A stretch of 41,137 bases of DNA from an uncultured Bacilli bacterium (lineage in GTDB: Bacteria; Bacillota_I; Bacilli_A; RF39; UBA660). The stretch is taken from contig CANRBS010000006.1 in the NCBI GenBank assembly GCA_947628895.1, positions 1 to 41,137 of the forward strand, in the 5' to 3' direction. A model generated the notes under the pieces. The model saw only the letters and a list, made by a program, of their open reading frames with translations. It ran no database searches and was not told where the DNA came from. How positions within the stretch are numbered: position 1 is the stretch's first letter; each line of letters begins with the position of its first letter. The position numbers and the translations under genes are program-made. Shown piece by piece: positions 32,965-41,137 of this stretch.

Positions 32965-34842
32965 ATGTATGATTATAAAAATATAATAAAGCAAATAGCT
33001 AAATATGAATATATATCATTTGATGTTTTTGATACTTTGATAAAAAGAAATATTGAAAATCCAACTGATTTATTTGATTTAGTTCAAAAAATTTATAATC
33101 AAACTAATAAACCATTATTAGAAAATTTTAAAGAAAAAAGAATTGAAGCTGAAAGGAAAGCTAGAGAATTATCAAGCCATAAAGAGCCTAATATAGATGA
33201 TATTTATAAAATAATTGATATAGATAATAAAAAACAAGTAAAAGAATTAGAAATTAAATTAGAAATAAATATATGTCAGCAAAATAAAGATTTTTACTCA
33301 ATATATAATTATGCTAAGCAAAGTAAGAAAAAAATTATTATAACTTCAGATATGTATTTAAGAAAAGAAACTTTAGAAGAAATATTATCAAATGCTAATA
33401 TTAAATACGATTATCTTTTTTTATCAAATGATATAAAATTAAATAAACATAATGGTAAAATATACCCATATATATTAAAAAAATTAAATATAAAACCAAG
33501 TCAATTATTGCATATAGGTGATTCTAAAAGATCTGACTATATAATTCCTAAATTATATAGAATTAAATCTATATTAATTCCTAAAAAAATTAATAAATTA
33601 AGATATTATAAAGATTATAAAGCAAATGAACTTAGTGATAATATTATAAAAAATTATATTAATAATAATTTACCATTAGATAAAGATATTTATTATCAAA
33701 TTGGTTACGAAATATTAGGTATTATATTATTGGGATATTCTAATTGGCTAAAAGATAGTTTACAAAAAGAAAAGATAAATAAAGTATTTTTTTTATCTAG
33801 AGAAGGTGCATTATTAAAAAAAGCTTTTGATTTAATAAACAACACGAAAATAGAAACAAAATATTTATATTTATCAAGAAGAAGTACAAGACCTAGTTTG
33901 CTTAAAAATATTAATAATTTAGAAGAAGTATTTGATATTTGTAAAACACGAAGAATAATAGATTTAGAAAGTTTTTTTATGAATGTTGGTTTGAATATTA
34001 ATGATTATAATGATTTAATAAAAAAATATAATATTACTAAAAATATTAATATTGATAAAATAGAGAATTTTGATAAATTATTTGATTCAATAAAAAAAGA
34101 TATATTAAAAAATGCTAAAAGAGAAGAAAAAAACTTACTATTATATTTAAATAGTCAAGGCTTTAAAGATAAAATAGCTATATCAGATATAGGATGGTCT
34201 GGAACAATGCAGTCATCATTAATAAATATTGCTTATCAAAATAAAATAGATGTTGATATAACTGGATATTATGTTGGACAATTAAAAGCAGCTTATAAAA
34301 ATATAAAAAAAGGTGATAAACAATTTGGTTATTTATTTAATTATGAATCTGATGAAATGCAAATTAGAGCATTTATAAGTTTATTTGAAAATTTATTTTC
34401 TTGTAATCACGGAACAACAATTAAATATGAAGAACATTCTGGTATAATTAAACCAATATTAGCGGATTATGAGCATTCAGATAAAGAAAGCAAAATTTTT
34501 GAAACAATACAAGAAGGAGCATTAGATTTTGTTAAAAATTTTCAAACTTTAAATATAAATTTAACTGAATTTAATATTTCATTTGTTTCTTATGGTATTA
34601 AAAGGCTTGGTATTAATCCAACATTATTTGATGTTAAACTTTTTGGAGATATTACTTATTTAGATACAAAAATATTTTATCTTGCAAAACCTAGAAATAT
34701 AATTTATTATATAATTAGACCAAAAATGTTATTAAATGATTTATTGAATAGTAATTGGAAAGTTGGATTTTTAAAAAGATTATTTAAAATAAAACTAAAT
34801 TATTATAAAATTTATAAACTTATGGCAGGTGGTAATAAATGA
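32965..34842 (+). CDS. COG5610-type HAD protein of polysaccharide loci
   Basis: A 625-residue protein. The N-terminal HAD domain (1-210) has motif I D20-VFDT (Phe22 in place of the usual second Asp), motif II ITSDMYLR, motif III Lys in NKHNGKIYP and motif IV HIGDSKRSD. The C-terminal half (FFLSREGALLKKAFD, YLSRRSTRP, SDIGWSGTMQ) is the conserved extension of this family. It occurs in capsule and O-antigen clusters but its reaction is not known to me. The missing second Asp suggests it is not an ordinary phosphatase. ATG 32965 follows TTGGTGAT. The next gene overlaps by ATGA. Confidence 0.82.
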   Translation: MYDYKNIIKQIAKYEYISFDVFDTLIKRNIENPTDLFDLVQKIYNQTNKPLLENFKEKRIEAERKARELSSHKEPNIDDIYKIIDIDNKKQVKELEIKLEINICQQNKDFYSIYNYAKQSKKKIIITSDMYLRKETLEEILSNANIKYDYLFLSNDIKLNKHNGKIYPYILKKLNIKPSQLLHIGDSKRSDYIIPKLYRIKSILIPKKINKLRYYKDYKANELSDNIIKNYINNNLPLDKDIYYQIGYEILGIILLGYSNWLKDSLQKEKINKVFFLSREGALLKKAFDLINNTKIETKYLYLSRRSTRPSLLKNINNLEEVFDICKTRRIIDLESFFMNVGLNINDYNDLIKKYNITKNINIDKIENFDKLFDSIKKDILKNAKREEKNLLLYLNSQGFKDKIAISDIGWSGTMQSSLINIAYQNKIDVDITGYYVGQLKAAYKNIKKGDKQFGYLFNYESDEMQIRAFISLFENLFSCNHGTTIKYEEHSGIIKPILADYEHSDKESKIFETIQEGALDFVKNFQTLNINLTEFNISFVSYGIKRLGINPTLFDVKLFGDITYLDTKIFYLAKPRNIIYYIIRPKMLLNDLLNSNWKVGFLKRLFKIKLNYYKIYKLMAGGNK

Positions 34843-35990
34843 AAAAAATTTTGTTTGTTTCTAATGCAATTCAAGAAGGTGGAGCAACAAAATCATTATT
34901 TTATTTAGCCAATACTTTAAAAAATGATTTTGAACCTATAATATTAGTAACTAAAAAAGGTTATTTAACAGACATGTGTGATAAAAATAATATAAAATAT
35001 TTAATTTTAAATTATAAACCTTTTTTAATTGATGAAAGAGCAACAGGATTAAAAAAAATTATTAAAAGAATATTACGACCATTACTAAAATTAAGATATA
35101 TAATTTGTAATAAGATTTCATTAAATAAAATTGATAAATTAATTAATATGGAAGAAATCTCATTAATTCATACAAATGTAAATAGAGATGATTTTGGTGC
35201 TTTATTAAGTAAAAAATTTAATATTCCACATATATGGCATTTAAGAGAATTTGGTGATTTAGATTATAAATGTTATTCTTATAGAAAAAATTATATTAAA
35301 TTTATGAATGAAAATACCAAATATTTTATTGCAATTTCTAATGCAGTAAAGAATCACTTTGTTACAAAAGGAATTAACAAAGATAAAATAAAAGTTATAT
35401 ATAATGGTGTTAAAATAAATAATAATCCAAAAATAAATGAAAATAAAAATTTAAATATTTTATTTATGGGAGGAATTCAAGAAAGTAAAGGGCAGCATGA
35501 ATTAATAGAAGCTTTAAATCTTATACCAAAAGAAATAAGCAAAAATATAAAAGTTGATTTCTATGGTACAAGTGTTAAAGATTATAAAAATTTATTAATT
35601 AATAAAATAAATGAATATAATCTTCAAAACATAACATTTCATGATTACATAAATAATATTGATAATATAATGAGTAATTATAATGTGGGAATTATGTGTT
35701 CTAAATCTGAAGCTTTTGGTAGAGTAATTGTAGAATATATGGCAAATAAATTAATTACTATTGTACCAAATAGAGGGGCTTGTCCAGAAATAGTATCTAA
35801 TGGTACAGGATTTGTTTATAAATACGGTGATTATGATGATTTATCAAACATTATTATTAAAATCTATAAAATGAATTTTGAAGAAAGAAAAGAAATTTTT
35901 GATAAAGGTTATGAAAGAGCAAAATTAAATTTTTCTGCTGAAAAAAATGCTGAAAATATAATAAAATTATATGAAAAAATATTAAAATAA
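34839..35990 (+). CDS. GT4 family glycosyltransferase
   Basis: A 383-residue GT-B enzyme. The N-terminal EGGATKSLFYLANTL loop holds the acceptor-side glycines. The C-terminal half carries VIYNGV, FMGGIQESKGQHELIEAL and the donor-binding E-x7-E motif in EAFGRVIVEYM followed by NRGACPEIV. It adds one sugar to the lipid-linked repeat unit. The start overlaps the stop of the preceding gene (ATGA), so translation is coupled. Confidence 0.92.
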   Translation: MKKILFVSNAIQEGGATKSLFYLANTLKNDFEPIILVTKKGYLTDMCDKNNIKYLILNYKPFLIDERATGLKKIIKRILRPLLKLRYIICNKISLNKIDKLINMEEISLIHTNVNRDDFGALLSKKFNIPHIWHLREFGDLDYKCYSYRKNYIKFMNENTKYFIAISNAVKNHFVTKGINKDKIKVIYNGVKINNNPKINENKNLNILFMGGIQESKGQHELIEALNLIPKEISKNIKVDFYGTSVKDYKNLLINKINEYNLQNITFHDYINNIDNIMSNYNVGIMCSKSEAFGRVIVEYMANKLITIVPNRGACPEIVSNGTGFVYKYGDYDDLSNIIIKIYKMNFEERKEIFDKGYERAKLNFSAEKNAENIIKLYEKILK

Positions 35991-36004
35991 AGGAGTGAAT
36001 ATAT

Positions 36005-38053
36005 ATGTTTAAATTGAAAATAGAATCAGATAAAATTTTCTATTTTTGTTATATACTCTTATTTATGGAAAATATGTTTTCAATGGTGCCAATTGTAAAT
36101 AAAATTTTAAATTTTTTAGGCAATCTTACTTTAATTGTTTTAGTATTTTATATTATATATATAAATAGAAAGTGTGAAAAAAGTACTTTTATTAAAATTT
36201 TAATATATTTATTTTTTGCAGCAATAACAGCTATTGTTGCAAAAAATAAGTTGTTATTAAAAATACTACTAATAATAATGGCTTTTAAAGATATTGATTT
36301 TGAAGATTTTACTAAAAAAGATTTTATATGTAGAGCAATATTTGTATTTTTTATTATATTATTAAATATTTTTGGTATTATAGAAAGCAATAATATTTTT
36401 AGAAATAATGGTACAATAAGATATTCATTAGGCTTTTTTCATACTAATATTTTAGGATTGCATACACTTATTTTATGTTTAGAATATTTATATATTAATC
36501 GTAAAGATGTAAAAACTAAACAATTTATAGCAGTTATAATTACACTATTATTTAATATTTTTATTACTGATAGTAGAGCATGTATAGTTTCATTATTATT
36601 AGTAATAGCATATTTATGTTTTTCAAATGAAAATTTATCAAAAATCTATAACAATCCAAAATGTAAATTCCTTATTAAAAATAGTTATACTATTATTATG
36701 ATTGCTATGATAATCCTATCATTAAGTTTTAGTGCAAAAAATATTTTATTTAGAAAAATGGATGTTTTATTATCAGGAAGACTATATGCAGCAAATTATT
36801 ATGTAAACAATTATAGTATATTAAAACCTTTTGGACAATATATTGAAATATTGGATAATATAAAAAGTGAAAATTTCTTAGCTCTTGATATTGGATATAT
36901 TCATATATTAGTAATATTTGGTCCTATTATGATTGCACTATTCTTTTATATGTTTTATGTAACATTTAAAAGACTTTATAAAAATAAAAATTATACTTTA
37001 ATCTCAATTTTTATTATTTGGGCAGTCTATTCATTAATAGAGACTAATGCATTATATGATATATATAATCCATTTTTAATAGTACTTTCAGTATTTTTCT
37101 ATAGCTATATAAAAGGTATTGATAATAATTTACGACTAAAAAAGCAAAGAGATAAATTAGAACGAGATTCATATGAGATTCTAAAAGAAATATTAAAAGA
37201 AATATATCAAAAAAGTTTATATTATTTACCAAAATCTTTGGCCCATAAAATATATTATTATAGACATACTGGAAAAAAACTAGATTTAAAAAATCCAAAA
37301 GATTTTAATGAAAAAATACAATATTTAATGGTTTATAAATATAGAGAAAAATATGGTAATTTAGCTGATAAATATTTAGTTCGTGATTACATTAAATCAA
37401 AAGGATATGAAGATTTATTACCAAAATTATATGGAATATATGATAGAGCAGAAGATATAGATATAAATTCTCTTCCAAATCAATTTGTTTTAAAAACTAA
37501 TCATGGTAGTGGAGGAATATTTATTTGTACTGATAAAAAAACATTTGATATTAATAATGCAAAAAAAGAATTAGATGAATTGTTAAAACAATCTTTTTCT
37601 AAAAAATGTTTAGAATATCATTATGATTATATTAAACCAAAAATTATTTGTGAAGAATATTTAAAAGATAAAAATCAAATAAATCCAACTGACTATAAAT
37701 TTTATTGTTATGATGGTCATGTTGAATGTATGTTACTTTGTTCAGAAAGAGAAAAAAGTTTAAGACTTGATTACTATGATCTTGATTGGAATTATTTAGA
37801 TTATGCTAAAGATGAGTTTAAAAGTAATAAAAAACATAACAAGCCAAAAAAATATAAAGAAATGATACAAATAGCTAAAGAGTTATCTAAAGGTTTTGCC
37901 TTTGTACGAGTAGATTTATATGAAATAAATGGTAAAATATATTTTGGTGAACTTACATTTACACCATATGCAGGAGTTATTAATTATAATAAGCAAGAAG
38001 CTCTTGATTATCTTGGTAGTTTAATGAAAATTGATGATGTAAAAAAAGAATAA
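36005..38053 (+). CDS. Fusion: Wzy-like polymerase plus TupA-like ATP-grasp domain
   Basis: A 682-residue protein. Residues 1-370 hold about ten membrane helices with O-antigen-polymerase features (LGFFHTNILGLHTL, FITDSRACIVSLLL, LLSGRLYAA). Residues 400-680 are a TupA-like ATP-grasp domain: NPKDFNEKIQYL, NQFVLKTNHGSGG (H500), CEEYL, DYKFYCYDG, FAFVRVDLY and FGELTFTPYAG. TupA acts in making teichuronopeptide, joining amino acids to a uronic-acid polymer. With the ugd gene upstream, this enzyme could amidate uronate residues of the repeat that the Wzy part polymerises (inference). AAGGAGTG sets the start. Confidence 0.85.
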   Translation: MFKLKIESDKIFYFCYILLFMENMFSMVPIVNKILNFLGNLTLIVLVFYIIYINRKCEKSTFIKILIYLFFAAITAIVAKNKLLLKILLIIMAFKDIDFEDFTKKDFICRAIFVFFIILLNIFGIIESNNIFRNNGTIRYSLGFFHTNILGLHTLILCLEYLYINRKDVKTKQFIAVIITLLFNIFITDSRACIVSLLLVIAYLCFSNENLSKIYNNPKCKFLIKNSYTIIMIAMIILSLSFSAKNILFRKMDVLLSGRLYAANYYVNNYSILKPFGQYIEILDNIKSENFLALDIGYIHILVIFGPIMIALFFYMFYVTFKRLYKNKNYTLISIFIIWAVYSLIETNALYDIYNPFLIVLSVFFYSYIKGIDNNLRLKKQRDKLERDSYEILKEILKEIYQKSLYYLPKSLAHKIYYYRHTGKKLDLKNPKDFNEKIQYLMVYKYREKYGNLADKYLVRDYIKSKGYEDLLPKLYGIYDRAEDIDINSLPNQFVLKTNHGSGGIFICTDKKTFDINNAKKELDELLKQSFSKKCLEYHYDYIKPKIICEEYLKDKNQINPTDYKFYCYDGHVECMLLCSEREKSLRLDYYDLDWNYLDYAKDEFKSNKKHNKPKKYKEMIQIAKELSKGFAFVRVDLYEINGKIYFGELTFTPYAGVINYNKQEALDYLGSLMKIDDVKKE

Positions 38054-38076
38054 ACTATAAAAAGTAAGGTGAAAGA

Positions 38077-39432
38077 ATGAACAATGATGTATATATTAGA
38101 AATACAAAAATATATAATTATGATAATAGTACAATGTTTAATCCTAGTGAAAAATATCCCGAAGGATTAGATATTAAAATTAAAAGTGATAAAAAAATAT
38201 ATGATGAAATTCGTAATTTGTTTATTGATATGGAATTTGATAAAAAAAATATTGGTAAAAAATCATGGAATCCTTTTAAAGATTTTATAAAAAGTGGAGA
38301 TAATGTTGTTATAAAACCTAATTTAGTTAGTGATAATAATCCTATAGATAATAATACAGATTGCTTGATTACTAACTTTTCTGTTATAAGACCTATAATA
38401 GACTATACATTAAAAGTAATTGGAAAAAGTGGAACATTGATTGTTGGTGATGCTCCGGTTCAAGAATGTATTTTTGAAAAAGTAATAAAAATAAATGGAT
38501 TAGAAGATGCAATTAATACTTATAATCAAATGGGCTATAATATAAAATTAGTTGACTTGCGTAAACATCAAAATCCGGATTTAGAATGTAAAATAGTTGC
38601 TATAAATAATGATAGTTCTTTATGTGAACTTGATAATTATTGTAAAAAATATGCTATAACTAATTATGATTTAAGAAAGATGCATGATCATCATCATAAA
38701 GGAGTTCATGAATATTTATTGCCTAATTATATTTTAAATGCTAATGTTATAATTAATGTTCCTAAACCTAAAACTCATAGAAAAGCAGGAATTACTGCAT
38801 GTATGAAAAATTTTATAGGTGCTAATAGTTTAAAAGAATTTATTCCTCATCATAGAAATGGAAGTATACATGAAAATGGTGATGAATTTCCTGAAAAAAA
38901 TTTATTAAAAAAAGTCCAATCTAATATAAAAAATTATATGTATACTAGAAACATAATAGTAAGAGGTTTAAATAAATCATTACTTTTTATGGAAAAAAAG
39001 TTTAATTTGGATAAATATTTAGAAGGAAGCTGGTATGGAAATGATACAATATGGAGAACGATTTTAGATATTAATAAAGTTATATTGTATGCTGATAAGG
39101 ATGGAAAGCTAGAAGACAGTCAACAAAGAATAATATTTAATCTTGCTGATATGATTATAGGCGGAGAAAAAGAAGGACCATTATGCCCATCTCCAAAGAA
39201 ATCTGGAATATTAGTTGCAGGTTTTAATCAATTAAATATGGATAAAACCATTTGTCAAATTATGGGATTTAATCCTAAAAAAATCAAGTATATTTTAGAA
39301 GGTTATAATTTGAAAAAATATAAAATTTCGTTTTCAAAAAAATATAAAAATATATGTAATGAAAAATTAGAAAATTTAAATCAAAAATTTATACCAACAG
39401 AGGGGTGGGCTGATTATTTATTAGATAAATAA
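38077..39432 (+). CDS. DUF362 domain protein
   Basis: A 451-residue protein matching DUF362: NVVIKPNLVSDN, TLIVGDAPVQ, NVIINVPKPKTHRKAGITACMKN and GANSLKEFIPHHR, then GGEKEGPLCPSPK near the C-terminus. No ferredoxin Cys cluster is attached, unlike some members. DUF362 proteins are found in polysaccharide loci and in redox contexts. The reaction is not known. It shares the operon with the Wzy-TupA and flippase genes (gaps of 23 and 41 bases). Confidence 0.82.
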   Translation: MNNDVYIRNTKIYNYDNSTMFNPSEKYPEGLDIKIKSDKKIYDEIRNLFIDMEFDKKNIGKKSWNPFKDFIKSGDNVVIKPNLVSDNNPIDNNTDCLITNFSVIRPIIDYTLKVIGKSGTLIVGDAPVQECIFEKVIKINGLEDAINTYNQMGYNIKLVDLRKHQNPDLECKIVAINNDSSLCELDNYCKKYAITNYDLRKMHDHHHKGVHEYLLPNYILNANVIINVPKPKTHRKAGITACMKNFIGANSLKEFIPHHRNGSIHENGDEFPEKNLLKKVQSNIKNYMYTRNIIVRGLNKSLLFMEKKFNLDKYLEGSWYGNDTIWRTILDINKVILYADKDGKLEDSQQRIIFNLADMIIGGEKEGPLCPSPKKSGILVAGFNQLNMDKTICQIMGFNPKKIKYILEGYNLKKYKISFSKKYKNICNEKLENLNQKFIPTEGWADYLLDK

Positions 39433-39473
39433 AAATAATTATTTTAAGGAGATAGTCAAAGTAGGTGAAACAA

Positions 39474-40970
39474 ATGAGTGAAAAAAAAATTATATTGCGA
39501 AATATATTTTCTTCTTTAATTGAGAAAATTGTATCTACAATTTATGGAATAATAATTCCAATTTTAATTATTAAACAATATGGTTCTGAAGTTAACGGAT
39601 TAGTTTCATCAATTACTCAATTTATATCATATATAGTTTTATTAGAATTTGGTATTGGTCCAGTTGTTAAATATGCATTTTTTAAGCCCTTAATTAATAA
39701 AAATGCAAATGAAGTAAATAAGGTACTTGGAGCTACAGATAGATTCTTTAAGAGAATTGCTGGAATATTTATAATATATTTAATTCTTTTATGTGTTATA
39801 TATCCTCATATAATTGATGGCTTTAATTATTGGTATACTGTTTCATTAATTATAATTATAGGTGTTAGTAGATTATTTGAATATTTTTTAGGAATGACTT
39901 ATAGTTTATTTTTACAAGCAGATCAAAAAAATTATGTTATTGATTATACTACTACGGTTGCTTATATATTAAGTATTATTTTAATATTAATATTATTAAA
40001 ATTAAATTTCAGTATTCAAATTGTAAAACTTATTGGTTCTCTTGCTTATATAATAAGGCCTATTGTATTAAAAATTTATTTTAAACACAAATATAAATAT
40101 AAAATTTTAAAGAAAGATAACTATAAATTGCCACAGCAATGGGATGCATTATTTCATCATATTGCTGCTACAGTCCAATCAAATGTTGATGTTGTAGTTT
40201 TAACTATATTCAACACATTATCAAATGTTTCAATATATTATGTCTATAGTTTAATCACTAATGGGTTAAGAACTATTATTCTTTCATTAACTAATGGCAT
40301 AGATGCTTTCTTTGGAAAAGTATTAATTAATGATTCAGAAGAATCAGTTAAAAATAAATTTGAAATATATACATTTTTTTTCTATACAATAACAACCATC
40401 ATTTTATCTTCTTCAATAGTTTTAATCATACCATTTATAAGTGTTTATACTAAAGGTATAACTGATGCTAATTATATAAATGAAATTTTTGCTTATGTTA
40501 TGATTTTTGCAGAGTATACATTTGTTATTAGATATCCATTTTCGGATTTAACTTTTGCTAAAGGGCATTTTAAGCAAACCAAAAATTTTTCTATAGTAGA
40601 ACCAATCGTTAATATAATACTATCTATTATATTTGTAATAAAATTTGGTTTAGTAGGAGTTGCACTTGGAACACTTATTTCAATGGCAATTAGAACAATT
40701 GGATTTATAGTATATGCTTCAAAAAACATTTTAAATGTTAAAGTTAGTAATAGCTTTAAAATAATAATTATTTCATATATTGAAATGATAATAATCTTTA
40801 TAGTACATATTTTAATTGGAAATGTAAATGTTATTAATTATTTTGAATGGATTAAATTAGGATTAATTGTCTTCATTATTATTTCAATATTTATTATAAC
40901 AGTAAATTGTTTATTATTAAAAAATACTTCAAAAAAAATATTTAATATTTTAAAAATCAAAAAAAAGTAA
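39474..40970 (+). CDS. Wzx-type polysaccharide flippase
   Basis: A 498-residue integral membrane protein with about 12-14 helices, of the MATE/MVF polysaccharide transporter group (N-terminal RNIFSSLIEKIVSTIYGIIIPILII, later PFSDLTFAKGHFKQTKNF). It would flip the undecaprenyl-linked repeat to the outer face, where the Wzy part of the upstream fusion polymerises it. GTG 39465 lies in the TAGGTGA site, so ATG 39474 is used. It is the last gene of the block. Confidence 0.9.
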   Translation: MSEKKIILRNIFSSLIEKIVSTIYGIIIPILIIKQYGSEVNGLVSSITQFISYIVLLEFGIGPVVKYAFFKPLINKNANEVNKVLGATDRFFKRIAGIFIIYLILLCVIYPHIIDGFNYWYTVSLIIIIGVSRLFEYFLGMTYSLFLQADQKNYVIDYTTTVAYILSIILILILLKLNFSIQIVKLIGSLAYIIRPIVLKIYFKHKYKYKILKKDNYKLPQQWDALFHHIAATVQSNVDVVVLTIFNTLSNVSIYYVYSLITNGLRTIILSLTNGIDAFFGKVLINDSEESVKNKFEIYTFFFYTITTIILSSSIVLIIPFISVYTKGITDANYINEIFAYVMIFAEYTFVIRYPFSDLTFAKGHFKQTKNFSIVEPIVNIILSIIFVIKFGLVGVALGTLISMAIRTIGFIVYASKNILNVKVSNSFKIIIISYIEMIIIFIVHILIGNVNVINYFEWIKLGLIVFIIISIFIITVNCLLLKNTSKKIFNILKIKKK

Positions 40971-40991
40971 TATATATATATATAATTATTG

Positions 40992-41020
40992 GTACATTAA
41001 AATGTACTTTTTTTTATTTT
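40992..41020 (+). terminator. Terminator of the glycopolymer locus
   Basis: Stem GTACAT (40992-40997)/ATGTAC (41002-41007), 4-base loop, then a T tract. A TA-dinucleotide run (40972-40984) precedes it. Confidence 0.75.
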
Positions 41021-41137
41021 GTATTTAAAATCTTTATTTTATAAATAAAAAACTTTAAACTTATTAATTAAAAAGTCAAGTGCAACTTTTAGAATAATCA
41101 ATAATAAGTATAAAAAGCGATTTATGCCGAGAAAACT
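41021..41137. other. Non-coding right edge
   Basis: No gene is closed within these bases. A short inverted repeat, AAAAGT-CAAGTGCA-ACTTTT, lies near 41071-41090. An ATG at 41124 opens a frame (MPRK) that runs out of the window and cannot be judged. Confidence 0.3.

Overview
The window is very A+T-rich throughout (G+C looks well under 30% by eye; not computed). TGA is used as a stop (for example at 2909-2911 and 8402-8404), so the code is the standard bacterial one rather than the Mycoplasma code. Shine-Dalgarno sites are strong (AGGAG, AGGTGA), promoters are SigA-type with 17-bp spacers, and a LytR-CpsA-Psr ligase, a TagB/TagF-type domain and a sortase-like NPKTxD tail point to a Gram-positive cell with a wall. 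Together this suggests a low-GC Bacillota, perhaps an uncultured gut Bacilli lineage of the RF39/Erysipelotrichales kind. The taxon is inference.

Layout. (1) 1-5000: secreted or membrane-anchored proteins of unknown function around a STAS protein-sigma factor gene pair. (2) 5010-6490: a DUF4143 ATPase cassette with four 23-bp iterated sites in front of a perfect consensus promoter, flanked by two copies of a ~40-bp direct repeat. (3) 6500-9374: housekeeping block: CdsA, the site-2 protease RseP/RasP, a small unknown protein, an HD-domain protein and tRNA-Arg(CCU). (4) 9375-15350: accessory stretch just downstream of the tRNA. It holds a two-gene module with a membrane component, two nearly identical class II Fic genes about 3.7 kb apart, gene remnants, a strong inverted repeat, a cysteine-cluster protein and a SWIM zinc-finger protein. 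(5) 15400-40970: a 25.5-kb surface glycopolymer locus, all on the + strand, in four transcriptional blocks.

How the locus works. Block A (15459-19691) makes a phosphonate: PEP mutase with an N-terminal cytidylyltransferase domain, phosphonopyruvate decarboxylase, a LicC-like nucleotidyltransferase, and an iron alcohol dehydrogenase expected to reduce phosphonoacetaldehyde to 2-hydroxyethylphosphonate. Block B (19902-23859) looks like the membrane side: an alkaline-phosphatase-superfamily membrane transferase, a protein that fuses a YidC/Oxa1 insertase domain to a TagB/TagF-like glycerophosphotransferase domain, and a small YIDP-type membrane protein. Block C (23977-26973) holds a GT-C glycosyltransferase, a UbiA-family phosphoribosyl-polyprenyl synthase and a HAD phosphatase, consistent with a lipid-linked ribose donor. 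Block D (27199-40970) is a Wzx/Wzy-type pathway: initiating sugar-phosphate transferase, LCP ligase, UDP-sugar dehydrogenase, GT2 and GT4 transferases, a UDP-galactopyranose-mutase-like flavoprotein, a COG5610 HAD protein, a Wzy-TupA fusion, a DUF362 protein and a flippase.

The best candidate for an undescribed system is blocks A+B: a CMP-phosphonate pathway beside a dedicated YidC-glycerophosphotransferase fusion, possibly decorating a wall polymer with hydroxyethylphosphonate. This is inferred from gene content and order, not shown.
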